Shown here: positions 18,517-26,691 of the stretch, one piece after another
Numbering within the stretch: the stretch's first letter is position 1
Layout of the letters: every line of letters begins with the position of its first letter
From: CAZOOW01 sp964581535
GTDB taxonomy: Bacteria > Patescibacteriota > Saccharimonadia > Saccharimonadales > Saccharimonadaceae
Assembly: GCA_964581535.1 (NCBI GenBank)
Contig: CAZOOW010000005.1
Coordinates: forward strand, 1 to 64,000
Length of the DNA: 64,000 nt
Direction: 5' to 3'
Program-made: the position numbers and the translations under genes
The notes under the pieces: generated by a model
The model's database searches: none
What the model was told of the DNA's origin: nothing
Seen by the model: only the letters and a program-made list of their open reading frames with translations

Positions 18517-18522
18517 TATACT
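18517..18522 (+). promoter_or_regulatory. -10 box of the ftsA-like gene
   Basis: TATACT ends 11 nt before the ATG. The implied leader is at most about five bases and holds no Shine-Dalgarno sequence. Confidence 0.5.
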
Positions 18523-18533
18523 GTTTACCAGAT

Positions 18534-19805
18534 ATGCTTCTCGAAAAGCTAAAGGAAAAGATCCCTCGGAAAGACCAGGCGAATGACGACCTGCTCATCG
18601 GTCTTGATATTGGCACGGAGTTCGTTAAGGCGCTGATTGCTCGTGTGGTCGGCGATGAACTTGAGATTATTGGTATTGGCCGGGCTCGTCAGGAGATGGG
18701 GGATATGCATAGTGGTGCAATCGCTGATATCGGTGGTGTCGTGCGAAACTGTGAGGACGCGCTCTCTCAAGCCGAAGAACAAGCAGGCGTACAGGCAAGA
18801 CGAGCAGTTATAGGTATCGCCGGAGAGCTCGTTAAAGGGTTAACGAGTACGATTCGCTATAAACGACCACAGCCGGACCGGGCGCTTGATGTCAACGAAA
18901 TGGAATTCATCATCGAGAAGGTTCAGGAGCGTGCACAACACAAAGCACAGGCACAAATAGCACTCGAAACAGGCAACGACGATGTCGAAGTTAAGCTCGT
19001 CAACTCTGCAATAGTCAGCATCCATATAGATGGCTATAAGGTTTCTAACCCTATTGGCTTTCAAGGAAAGGACGTCGCTATCCAGATTTATACCGCATTT
19101 GCGCCCATGGTGCATATCGGTGCGCTAGAGCGGACAGCCAACGAGCTCGATCTTGATCTGGTGGCGGTTGCCGCCGAGCCCTTTGCGGTTTCTCGAAGTG
19201 TCCTTGGTACCGACGCAAGTAGTACGTTTACTGCCATCTTGGCCGACGTTGGGGGTGGCACGACCGATATCGCGGTAGTGAATGACGGTGGCGTGGAAGG
19301 CACCCGAATGTTCGGTATCGGAGGACGGAGTTTTAGCCGTACAATAGCTAACGATATGGACATATCCTATGATGATGCAGAGAAACTGAAGGTCAACGTA
19401 TCGGATGAAAAACTCAAGCCGGAGATTGCTGAAAAAGTTCATGAGTCGATAGACAAAACCCTAGAGGTCTGGCTGGGTGGTGTAGAGCTAGCACTTAGTG
19501 ATTTTGATTCTGTCGATCATTTGCCGAACCGGATTCTGCTTTGCGGGGGAGGTTCTAGTCTCGAACGTCTGGTTCACGCCCTCAAAACAGGCGACTGGTA
19601 TAAGGATTTACCGTTCACGAAACGTCCGTCGGTACAACATGTGATGCCGATCGATGTCGTTGGAATAACTGACAAAACAGATTCTTCACTGGATCATACT
19701 TTCGTAACTGCAATGGGGCTTCTGAGAGTCGGATATGATACGATGGTAGGTAATTCAGATAGTGACAACATAAAAGATAAAATCAATCGACTGCTCAGGG
19801 TATAA
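18534..19805 (+). CDS. ftsA: FtsA-like actin-fold ATPase
   Basis: 423 residues of the FtsA/PilM actin fold. N-terminal phosphate-1 motif LIGLDIGTEFVKALIA (about residue 21), an SHS2/1C-type insertion (VNSAIVSIHIDGYKVSNPIG), the phosphate-2 region ILADVGGGTTDIAVV (about residue 236), and the adenosine motif ILLCGGGSSLERL. FtsA links FtsZ filaments to the membrane at the division site. PilM of type IV pili shares the fold, but the 1C insertion and length favour FtsA. It is followed after 2 nt by a large membrane protein, so they likely work together. The C-terminus (DKINRLLRV) is short but amphipathic, as expected for membrane targeting. Confidence 0.85.
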   Translation: MLLEKLKEKIPRKDQANDDLLIGLDIGTEFVKALIARVVGDELEIIGIGRARQEMGDMHSGAIADIGGVVRNCEDALSQAEEQAGVQARRAVIGIAGELVKGLTSTIRYKRPQPDRALDVNEMEFIIEKVQERAQHKAQAQIALETGNDDVEVKLVNSAIVSIHIDGYKVSNPIGFQGKDVAIQIYTAFAPMVHIGALERTANELDLDLVAVAAEPFAVSRSVLGTDASSTFTAILADVGGGTTDIAVVNDGGVEGTRMFGIGGRSFSRTIANDMDISYDDAEKLKVNVSDEKLKPEIAEKVHESIDKTLEVWLGGVELALSDFDSVDHLPNRILLCGGGSSLERLVHALKTGDWYKDLPFTKRPSVQHVMPIDVVGITDKTDSSLDHTFVTAMGLLRVGYDTMVGNSDSDNIKDKINRLLRV

Positions 19806-19807
19806 CT

Positions 19808-21445
19808 ATGGCTACAGCACCAAAAAAGGATGTTATATATATCGATACCGATGACGACATCACCGGTATAATTGAGAAACTGAAAACTGCTAAATCACCA
19901 ATCGTCGCGCTAGTTCCCCCTAAGCGAATTGGTGTGCTCCAGAGCAATGTCAACCTTCGTCTTCTTGTAAAGGCGGCCGATACGAGCAAAAAACGTCTGG
20001 TACTCATAACTAACGACCATACACTCAAAGGTATGGCCTCATTACTATCAATTCCAGTAGCGAAAAATCTTCAGTCAAAACCGGAGGTTCCAGAAAATAC
20101 TCATGCGCTAAATGAAGAGAGTGATGTTATCGATGGTGCAGATTTACCTGTTGGAGAACATGCGAAGATGGCAGCACCCGCAGCTACTGCAAGCGCCGCC
20201 GATATCGCAAGCGCGGCAGCGGCGACAGATGAAATCGACGGCCCTCAGGTTCCCCTTGCGGCTACCGCTGCAGCGCGTGCGCCAAAAAAACGCACAAAAA
20301 GCGGAATTCCTGATTTTGATAGTTTCCGAAAGAGACTGTTCTTGTTTGGCGGACTCGGGGTACTTCTCCTTGCATTTTTGATATGGGCATTGTTCTTTGC
20401 GGGCAAAGCGACCATTGCCATTACAGCTAAGACGAACGTCGTAAATATAGATAAGACACTGCAGCTTCGTCCAAATGCTCCGCTAGATGCCGCACAGGCG
20501 GTACTTCCGCCAGCGATAAAGGAATTAAAAAAGCCCCTATCTATCGACTTTGGTGCAACTGGCAAAAAAGACGTTGGCACAAAAGCCACCGGTAGCGTAA
20601 AGTTTTCGATTAAAGATATTGACCTACTCGGAAAGACAGTGCCTGCTGGGACGGTTCTCACATCCAGTGGAGGCTCAACCTACACAACCGATAGTGCTGT
20701 AACGTTTACTATGGCTAACTATAAAGCTGCCTCAACGGGTATAACCGCCACTGCAAGCGGAAGTCGTTTTAACGGTGCGACTGGAAGCGTGAGTGGGGCA
20801 CCGTCAGGAGTAGGCGCCACACTAGAGGGAGCTACAACGGGTGGTACGGATAAGGTTATTTCAATTGTTTCTCAGGATGACTTCAACAAAGCTCGCGATC
20901 AGCTTCAGTCGCAGGCTGAAGGCGACAGCGTGAAAAATCGAGACGAGCTGGCTAAACAGTTCAGCGCCGAATACGTTGTTATACAGGAAAGTTTTAAAGC
21001 AGTTATCGCCAACCCCGTATCAGCTCCAAGCGTCGATCAAGAAGCAGCCAATGCCAAGATGACTGGCGAGGCGACCTACCGACTTGTCGCGGTGAAGCGT
21101 AGTGATTTGAAAGCGGTCTACGACGCCCACACCTTTGCACAGATTGATAAAGCGTCCCAAAAGATCTACCGTAGTGGTGACGACAAAACTGGCTTCTCAC
21201 AGTTCACTGAGGTTGAAGGTGGGTTCAATACTAAAGCCCAGGCAACTGCTCAGGTCGGACCGAATATAAACGAAAAGCTATTGGCGCAATCTATTGCAGG
21301 AAAGCAGGCAGGTGAAATCCAGGAGATGATTCAACGCATTCAGGGCGTTGATAACGTAAACGTCAAATTTTCACCGTTCTGGGTCACTAAAGCACCTAAA
21401 GATACGAAAAAGATAGATATTAAATTCGTCGTAAACGATGACTGA
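19808..21445 (+). CDS. Large bitopic membrane protein, unknown function
   Basis: 545 residues, no firm family. Residues 1-100 form a soluble domain (VIYIDTDDDITGIIEKLKTA, IVALVPPKRIGVLQS, RLVLITNDHTLKGMASLLSI) that resembles a Rossmann-like module. Then come a low-complexity Ala-rich linker, one membrane segment (LFLFGGLGVLLLAFLIWALFF, about residue 180), and a long beta-rich exterior domain with a GTVLTSSGGSTYTTDSAV stretch reminiscent of baseplate-J-like domains. It starts 2 nt after ftsA and overlaps ruvX by 8 nt. A role bridging the division machinery and the outside is an inference from position only. Confidence 0.8.
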   Translation: MATAPKKDVIYIDTDDDITGIIEKLKTAKSPIVALVPPKRIGVLQSNVNLRLLVKAADTSKKRLVLITNDHTLKGMASLLSIPVAKNLQSKPEVPENTHALNEESDVIDGADLPVGEHAKMAAPAATASAADIASAAAATDEIDGPQVPLAATAAARAPKKRTKSGIPDFDSFRKRLFLFGGLGVLLLAFLIWALFFAGKATIAITAKTNVVNIDKTLQLRPNAPLDAAQAVLPPAIKELKKPLSIDFGATGKKDVGTKATGSVKFSIKDIDLLGKTVPAGTVLTSSGGSTYTTDSAVTFTMANYKAASTGITATASGSRFNGATGSVSGAPSGVGATLEGATTGGTDKVISIVSQDDFNKARDQLQSQAEGDSVKNRDELAKQFSAEYVVIQESFKAVIANPVSAPSVDQEAANAKMTGEATYRLVAVKRSDLKAVYDAHTFAQIDKASQKIYRSGDDKTGFSQFTEVEGGFNTKAQATAQVGPNINEKLLAQSIAGKQAGEIQEMIQRIQGVDNVNVKFSPFWVTKAPKDTKKIDIKFVVNDD

Positions 21446-21863
21446 TTTTTCCGATAAAAAACAAATTTTTTTAGCATTTGACGTCGGAGAAAAGCGTATC
21501 GGCGTTGCTCAAGGCGATAGCCAGACAAAAATCCCTTTTCCGCTGGCAACTGTGAATGTAGATGGGATGGAGCTGGATAGGATTCGGGAAATCATCTCAG
21601 AAGTTGTACCTGATGGTTTGGTTGTCGGCTTTCCAAGAAATCAGTCAGGCGAAAAGACAGCTCAGACAGCAGTAAGCCTGCGCTTTGGGGCGGAACTTGA
21701 GGTTTTTAGGGTGCCGGTGTATTTCCAGGACGAATCCTTAACTTCGGTGGCCGCTGAAGAATATCTGAAGCAAACAAAAAAACCATACGTTAAAGCCGAT
21801 ATAGATGCACGGGCTGCCGCGATTATTCTCGATGATTTTTTAAAGGAGAGATATGGATATTAG
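21438..21863 (+). CDS. ruvX: Putative pre-16S rRNA nuclease / Holliday junction resolvase-fold protein (YqgF)
   Basis: 141 residues of the YqgF/RuvX RNase H-like fold, acting in 16S rRNA 5' end maturation and proposed as a resolvase. Motifs: FLAFDVGEKRIGVAQGD (first catalytic Asp, residues 10-26), LVVGFPRNQSG, FQDESLTSVAAEEYL (Glu) and DIDARAAAIILDDFL (final Asp). Length is normal. It overlaps both the upstream membrane protein gene (8 nt) and mltG (11 nt), so all are translated from one message. ruvX-mltG adjacency is common in bacteria. Confidence 0.92.
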   Translation: MTDFSDKKQIFLAFDVGEKRIGVAQGDSQTKIPFPLATVNVDGMELDRIREIISEVVPDGLVVGFPRNQSGEKTAQTAVSLRFGAELEVFRVPVYFQDESLTSVAAEEYLKQTKKPYVKADIDARAAAIILDDFLKERYGY

Positions 21864-23022
21864 ACCGCCGCGTAAAGTAACAGTGCCAAAGAGACGCCTA
21901 GAGAACTCGGGTGCGGATGGTCCAAAGATCCAGAAAGTCAGTGCAGATACCCTACCAACCCCGATTAAGCCGGATGAGTTTACTGATTCGCAAAAACTGT
22001 CACTACGACGACGTTTTTCGAAAAAGTCACGTACGATAGCTGCTGCGGTTGTAGGTTTTTTTGCAACTGCATTACTCGTGAGTTTTATTTGGTATTCATG
22101 GGCCCTACTACCACGCTCGGGCGATGGGACGCAGGTGCGGGTTGTTGTTGCGCCCGGCGACACGGTTAGACAGATAGCTCAGAATCTCTACGACCATAAA
22201 CTTATTCGTTCGCGTGCGGCATTCAATATCTATACACAACTTACGGGAAACAGAGCGAAGTTACAGGCCGGAGGCTATGCGCTCTCAGCTAATCAAGACG
22301 TTCAGAGCATTGTTGCGCATATAGTGGAGGGCAAAACTGATGAGTTTAATATCACAATTCCTCCTGGGCTGACACTCAAAGAACTCCGTAAAGTGTTTAT
22401 CAAAAATGGCTATAGTGACAGTGAGGTAAATGAGGCGTATGCGGCAAAATACGACAGTCCTTTGCTTACTAGTCGCCCCGCCGGAGCAGACCTCGAAGGC
22501 TATATCTATCCCGAAACATATAAAATGGGAGCCAACCAGACGCTTGAAGCACTTCTCCGGCGCAGCTTTGACCAGATGTACTCACTCTTGCAAGACAAAG
22601 GATACCTTGAGGAGTTTAAAAAAAGGGGACTGAGCTTGCATCAGGCACTCACGCTGGCCTCGATTGTCCAAAAAGAAGTCCCTTCTCCGGCAGACCAAAA
22701 ACAAGTTGCTCAAGTTTTTTTGAAACGCTACGGTATGGGGATGCATCTCGGCTCAGACGTGACATTTATGTATGCGGCGGATCAAATGGGTGTCAAAGCT
22801 ACGGTTGATTTGGACTCGCCCTATAACACGCGTAAATATGTTGGTCTCCCGCCAGGTCCAATCGCAAATATGAACCCAAGCGCACTCGAGGCGGTTGCCT
22901 TCCCGGCAGCCGGTGACTATCTCTATTTTGTGGCTGGTGACGACGGTACGACGTACTATGCGCTTACCGAAGATCAGCATAATGCCAATGTCGCGGCACA
23001 TTGTACCACCCTCTGCCAGTAG
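21853..23022 (+). CDS. mltG: Endolytic peptidoglycan transglycosylase MltG
   Basis: Membrane-bound lytic transglycosylase that terminates nascent glycan strands. The 389-residue protein has a basic cytoplasmic N-terminus, one membrane segment (IAAAVVGFFATALLVSFIWY, about residues 59-78), a LysM-like region (APGDTVRQIAQNLYDHKLI), and the YceG domain with LEGYIYPETYKM, the catalytic-Glu motif LASIVQKEVP (about residue 275), YNTRKYVGLPPGPIANMNPSALEA. SD AAAGGAGA precedes the ATG, which lies inside the end of ruvX. Confidence 0.94.
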   Translation: MDIRPPRKVTVPKRRLENSGADGPKIQKVSADTLPTPIKPDEFTDSQKLSLRRRFSKKSRTIAAAVVGFFATALLVSFIWYSWALLPRSGDGTQVRVVVAPGDTVRQIAQNLYDHKLIRSRAAFNIYTQLTGNRAKLQAGGYALSANQDVQSIVAHIVEGKTDEFNITIPPGLTLKELRKVFIKNGYSDSEVNEAYAAKYDSPLLTSRPAGADLEGYIYPETYKMGANQTLEALLRRSFDQMYSLLQDKGYLEEFKKRGLSLHQALTLASIVQKEVPSPADQKQVAQVFLKRYGMGMHLGSDVTFMYAADQMGVKATVDLDSPYNTRKYVGLPPGPIANMNPSALEAVAFPAAGDYLYFVAGDDGTTYYALTEDQHNANVAAHCTTLCQ

Positions 23023-23042
23023 TCAACATATTTCGACATATA

Positions 23043-23071
23043 TTGACACTATTTACAACCATTGGTATACT
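23043..23071 (+). promoter_or_regulatory. Consensus sigma-70 promoter upstream of the LysM-CHAP gene
   Basis: TTGACA (23043-23048), a 17-nt spacer, then TATACT (23066-23071). The only gene downstream is the LysM-CHAP hydrolase about 165 nt away, so the transcript has an unusually long leader for this genome. Confidence 0.7.
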
Positions 23072-23077
23072 AAACAT

Positions 23078-23271
23078 GCAACTAACTGTGAGTGAACTTG
23101 ACTACTGTAAATGTATGTCGGTTTGGGTGGCTCATAGGTAGTCTGCCTACCGTCGAACTGTCGTACGAGTGCAACTCTATACTGGTTCTCTAAATAGCAC
23201 TAACTACGCGAGGTAAAGGTCGACACGCACTCTGTTTTTTGTTCGTTATATCCGAAACAAAAAAGTTAAGA
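23078..23271 (+). promoter_or_regulatory. Long 5' leader with a hairpin over the TTG start
   Basis: The leader contains a small hairpin (GGTAG/CTACC, about 23136-23151) and, at its end, a 9-bp AT-rich stem (TTTTTTGTT at 23235-23243 with AACAAAAAA at 23256-23264, plus two GC pairs) that encloses the presumed TTG start codon at 23239. Such a structure would limit initiation and could be a control point. I could not match the leader to a known riboswitch. Confidence 0.4.
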
Positions 23272-24435
23272 CAAAGTAACGGTAGTCGCGTTCTAGCAAT
23301 AGAATGCACGGAGAAGACGATTAGTACTCAATCCGAGGCTCTCGCCACCACTTCATCGCAACCTGCTACGCGCAAGAAGCGACGTTCATATTCTCAATTT
23401 AGCTCGATCATGGCGTATATCGCCGTTTTAACGTTACTTGCTAGTGTTATTTCCGTAGGCTATCAGTCTCCCGTTGAAAAACAAGTTGCCGCACAGTCGA
23501 GTGAAGGCAGCGTTCTTCAAGTGGAAAATCCGTCAGTCGACCAGCGTGTTGCGGCGGAATTAGCTGCCACGGCTGCCGAAACAGCTGATCTGGCCGTGAC
23601 GTCAAACGTCGTCAATATGTCGATTTCACTCACCGCCAAAGCTGATTTGGCGCAAACTGATACGACCGTTATCGCTAAACCTCAGATTCTCGAGGTTGGC
23701 GACCAGCGGGGTATTTCTACGTATACTTCAGTCGCTGGAGATACGGTTCAATCTGTCGCAGACAAATATGGTGTTAACGCAGATACGGTGCGTTGGTCGA
23801 ATCGACTTATTGGAGACGCAATTACAGTAGGTAGCTCCCTAAAAGTACCAAATGTTAATGGATTTATTTATGTCGTTCGTGAAGGCGACACCATAGACAG
23901 CATTGCGAGCCGTTATCAGGCTCAGGCTGCCCGAATCATCAGCTATAACGACCTCGAAATCGGAGGTATTACACCTGGTCAACAGATTGTCGTGCCTGAC
24001 GGTGTACTTCCGGAAACTGAACGACCTGGTTACACTGCACCGGTCTCTGGTAATGTGCGGACAAACACGCAGGTCGTTGCCTACGTCGGCAACTCTGCTT
24101 CTGTTGGGAACCGCTATGATTATGGATATTGTACGTGGTACGTTTATAATCGCCGTGCCGAGCTGGGTCGCCCAGTCGGTAGCTTCTGGGGGAATGCCTC
24201 GACCTGGGCTAGTTATGCTCGTGGAAGTGGTTATGCCGTGAACAGCACGCCTGAAGTCGGCGCCGTCATGCAGGATAGCTATAGTGCTGGTGGGTACGGC
24301 CACGTTGCAGTTGTTGAGAGCAAGAATGCCGACGGAGGTATAACAGTTTCAGAAATGAACTATGCCGGCTGGAATGTCCGCTCATACCGAACTCTATCTG
24401 CCGCAGAAGCTGCTCGCTACAACTTTATCCATTAG
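23239..24435 (+). CDS. Secreted/anchored LysM-CHAP peptidoglycan hydrolase
   Basis: 398 residues. A basic N-terminal region (TRKKRRSYSQ) precedes one membrane/signal segment (IMAYIAVLTLLASVISVGYQ, about residues 57-76). Two LysM domains follow (TYTSVAGDTVQSVADKYGVN and FIYVVREGDTIDSIASRYQA), then a CHAP domain with YCTWYVYNRR holding the catalytic Cys and YGHVAVVES holding the catalytic His. CHAP domains cleave peptide cross-links or the amide bond of peptidoglycan. The start is uncertain: no ATG lies between the upstream in-frame stop (23191) and residue 58, so TTG 23239 is chosen to keep the basic region before the signal. ATG 23410 is the alternative. Confidence 0.88.
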   Translation: MFVISETKKLRQSNGSRVLAIECTEKTISTQSEALATTSSQPATRKKRRSYSQFSSIMAYIAVLTLLASVISVGYQSPVEKQVAAQSSEGSVLQVENPSVDQRVAAELAATAAETADLAVTSNVVNMSISLTAKADLAQTDTTVIAKPQILEVGDQRGISTYTSVAGDTVQSVADKYGVNADTVRWSNRLIGDAITVGSSLKVPNVNGFIYVVREGDTIDSIASRYQAQAARIISYNDLEIGGITPGQQIVVPDGVLPETERPGYTAPVSGNVRTNTQVVAYVGNSASVGNRYDYGYCTWYVYNRRAELGRPVGSFWGNASTWASYARGSGYAVNSTPEVGAVMQDSYSAGGYGHVAVVESKNADGGITVSEMNYAGWNVRSYRTLSAAEAARYNFIH

Positions 24436-24478
24436 CAAAAAAGCTACGACGTATCATGACGTCAACAACTACGATACT

Positions 24479-24511
24479 AACGGGCAGTACCATGGTGTAT
24501 TGCCCGTTTTA
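24479..24511 (+). terminator. Intrinsic terminator after LysM-CHAP gene
   Basis: Hairpin CGGGCA/TGCCCG with an ACCATGGT-containing loop, followed by TTTT. Confidence 0.7.
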
Positions 24512-24579
24512 GTTCCTCGCTCTTTCTTTGTACCGCACCCGTTCATTTATTCCATAGGATGACGTTAATAAATCACCTC

Positions 24580-24588
24580 TGTTATAAT
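24580..24588 (+). promoter_or_regulatory. Extended -10 box of obgE
   Basis: TG-T-TATAAT ends 9 nt before ATG 24598. This supports 24598 as the start, since an upstream in-frame ATG (24559) would lie before the promoter. Confidence 0.65.
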
Positions 24589-24597
24589 AAGGCGAGT

Positions 24598-25893
24598 ATG
24601 TTTGTTGATAGTGCGAAGGTTTCAGTTGAGGCAGGGCGTGGTGGTGACGGCCGCGTCAGTTTTCGTCATGAGAAATATGTTGATAAAGGCGGTCCGGACG
24701 GCGGCGACGGCGGCAGAGGCGGTGATGTTATTTTTCAGGCCGATACTAGGGTCAACACGCTCGTGGATTTTCGTATTAAAAAAATCCTATCGGCTGAAAA
24801 CGGTCAACCCGGTGGCGAGCGTAAAAAACACGGACGAAATGGCAAGAACATCACTATCTCGGTGCCTGTCGGTACACAAATATATGACGGCGATATATTG
24901 CTAGCTGACTTGGTGGTAAATGAACAGCCTGCGGTCGTGGCGCGCGGTGGCGACGGGGGTTTTGGGAATGCTCATTTCAAAAGTTCGACACGGCAGGCTC
25001 CTCGCATCGCTGAGTTAGGCGAAAAAGGTGACGAACTAGAGCTTCGGCTTGAGCTAAAGCTGTTAGCAGACGTTGGGCTTGTCGGCTTTCCAAATGCCGG
25101 CAAATCGACCTTTCTGAGCGTGGTAACTAGTGCAAAACCCGCCATCGCTGACTATGCGTTTACGACGCTTGAGCCGAATCTTGGCGTGGCTGACATAGAC
25201 GATACAAGCCTGCTTATAGCGGACATCCCGGGCCTAATTGAAGGTGCGAGTGAAGGGAAGGGGCTGGGAGATGCATTTCTCCGTCACATTGAGCGTACTG
25301 CGGTCATATTACACCTTGTCGATGCGTATAACGATGATCCGGCCGCAGCCTACAAAACTATACGGACTGAGCTGGATGCCTACAGCCATGACCTCGCTAA
25401 ACTGCCGGAAGTTGTCGTCCTCTCAAAAACGGATGGGCTAGACGATGAAATAGTTTCAGACCAGCTTCGTAAGTTAAAAAATGCGGCGAAACACTCTACG
25501 GTGCTTGCGATGTCATCACTTGCGAGGGAAGGAACTTCCGAAGTGCTTCGCAGGCTAGCAAAGGAAGTCGCTACCGTTCGTAAGCGCCAATCGGACGAAG
25601 CAGCTGAACTGCTTGCAGCGAAAAAAGAGGATGATTCCACGATATCGCTCAGCGACCGCGAGTTAGATTCTGCATGGAAAGTAGTAAGGCATAACGAGGA
25701 GTTCGTAGTAACAGGCACAAAGATTGAAAAGTTTGCCAGGCGTACTGATTTTGAAAACGTACATAGCGTGAACCGGCTTCGGGATATTATGAGAAAAATG
25801 GGGATTACCCATGAACTTATCCGGGCTGGGGCAGAAAATACCAGTATCGTAGCGATAGACGATAACAGATTGACTCTTGACGAAATTCAATAA
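24598..25893 (+). CDS. obgE: GTPase Obg/CgtA
   Basis: Essential GTPase in 50S subunit assembly and stress control. The 431-residue protein starts at MFVDSAKVSVEAGRGGDG, the family's glycine-rich Obg domain (GGPDGGDGGRGGDV). The G domain begins about residue 160 with GFPNAGKSTFLS (G1), FTTLEPNLG (G2), DIPGLIEGASEGKGLG (G3) and LSKTDG (G4, replacing NKxD). The C-terminal OCT-like region ends LDEIQ. ATG 24598 is chosen over 24559 on the conserved N-terminus and the -10 box between them. Downstream lies the large RNA gene. Confidence 0.95.
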   Translation: MFVDSAKVSVEAGRGGDGRVSFRHEKYVDKGGPDGGDGGRGGDVIFQADTRVNTLVDFRIKKILSAENGQPGGERKKHGRNGKNITISVPVGTQIYDGDILLADLVVNEQPAVVARGGDGGFGNAHFKSSTRQAPRIAELGEKGDELELRLELKLLADVGLVGFPNAGKSTFLSVVTSAKPAIADYAFTTLEPNLGVADIDDTSLLIADIPGLIEGASEGKGLGDAFLRHIERTAVILHLVDAYNDDPAAAYKTIRTELDAYSHDLAKLPEVVVLSKTDGLDDEIVSDQLRKLKNAAKHSTVLAMSSLAREGTSEVLRRLAKEVATVRKRQSDEAAELLAAKKEDDSTISLSDRELDSAWKVVRHNEEFVVTGTKIEKFARRTDFENVHSVNRLRDIMRKMGITHELIRAGAENTSIVAIDDNRLTLDEIQ

Positions 25894-25908
25894 ATATATA
25901 AAAAAGTA

Positions 25909-25937
25909 TTGACATTAGTCAAATATAATGCTATAAT
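25909..25937 (+). promoter_or_regulatory. Perfect sigma-70 promoter of the large RNA
   Basis: TTGACA (25909-25914), a 17-nt spacer, TATAAT (25932-25937): a full match to the consensus, predicting very high transcription starting near 25944. A second TATAAT at 25924 lies inside the spacer. Confidence 0.8.
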
Positions 25938-26088
25938 GCATATGTTACCTCAGGAAACTGAGCGTTAACGACCTTTGACAAGGTAGTGTTATAGCGGCTC
26001 AACCAGCGCACAGAGTGTCCACCCTGCGGCTGCGCGTTGATTGAGTCGCTAGCAACCCGCTAAGCGCGTACGTAAGAAGGAGGTGACT

Positions 26089-26118
26089 ATGGGCCCGCCC
26101 ATGACCACCATCACCTAG
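26089..26118 (+). other. Micro-ORF 1 in the large RNA
   Basis: AAGGAGGTGA, a full 10-nt match to the usual 16S 3' tail complement, lies 5 nt (from AGGAGG) before ATG; the frame is nine codons, MGPPMTTIT, then TAG. SD, start and stop lie in a hairpin (GGTGA...TCACC outside ATGGG/CCCAT). Confidence 0.35.
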
Positions 26119-26195
26119 CTATCGCTTCGCCGGCCTCGCCGTTTCAACCCGACCCGACTACCAATCCTTTATGAGCGTTCGTTTCATATAGGGTA

Positions 26196-26225
26196 GAAAG
26201 GGTGGCAATGCCCACCAGTGGTTTT
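26196..26225 (+). repeat. Tandem hairpin unit A
   Basis: First copy of a repeated block: GAAAGG, a GGTGG/CCACC hairpin with ATG in its loop, then AGTGGTTTT. It contains micro-ORF 2 (26208-26231, MPTSGFT, stop TAG) with AGGG 5 nt before ATG. Confidence 0.55.
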
Positions 26226-26256
26226 ACCTAGTGTTTTCATCTGATACCCATCTACA

Positions 26257-26288
26257 GAAAGGGGTGAACGATGTTCACCAGTGGTTTT
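26257..26288 (+). repeat. Tandem hairpin unit B
   Basis: Second copy: GAAAGGG, a 7-bp GGTGAAC/GTTCACC hairpin, then AGTGGTTTT. Relative to unit A, a G-C stem pair is replaced by A-U, a pairing-preserving change. It contains micro-ORF 3 (26271-26297, MFTSGFVC, stop TAA) with AGGGG 6 nt before ATG. Confidence 0.55.
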
Positions 26289-26691
26289 GTCTGTTAAAGC
26301 GGTGCCGAGCGTCGTCGGGTGTACGACGCAGTCCGCACGCCTCACGTACCGGTCGCACCCCCGTGGTGCAGGACGTGAAGTGTCGATCTAGCCAAGAGGA
26401 TTCCCAACCGGATATGGTTTAACAGGTAAAACTACCTTTTTAAATCATTCCCTGGCTCTGAGAGATATCCTATCGCACATGCGAGGCTGATGCCGGACGA
26501 AGAGAGCGCAGGCCTAAAAAGCTTGCCGACACCTGTCTGTTCGATCGATTGACGGGCGTGCTCCTAGTCCTGCACGACACACGAACAATTTCATAACAAC
26601 TGAATACTTGTTCGGGCGGCCGTGGTGGTCACGTAGGCAGTTTTGCCTCCCACCACGGCCGCCAGGCTACACACTACCTTGTCACTTACAA

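Noticed and set aside
26231..26422. Reading frame of 63 codons inside the large RNA
   Set aside because: GTG start without SD, Arg/Ser-rich translation without structure, and it runs across several RNA stems.
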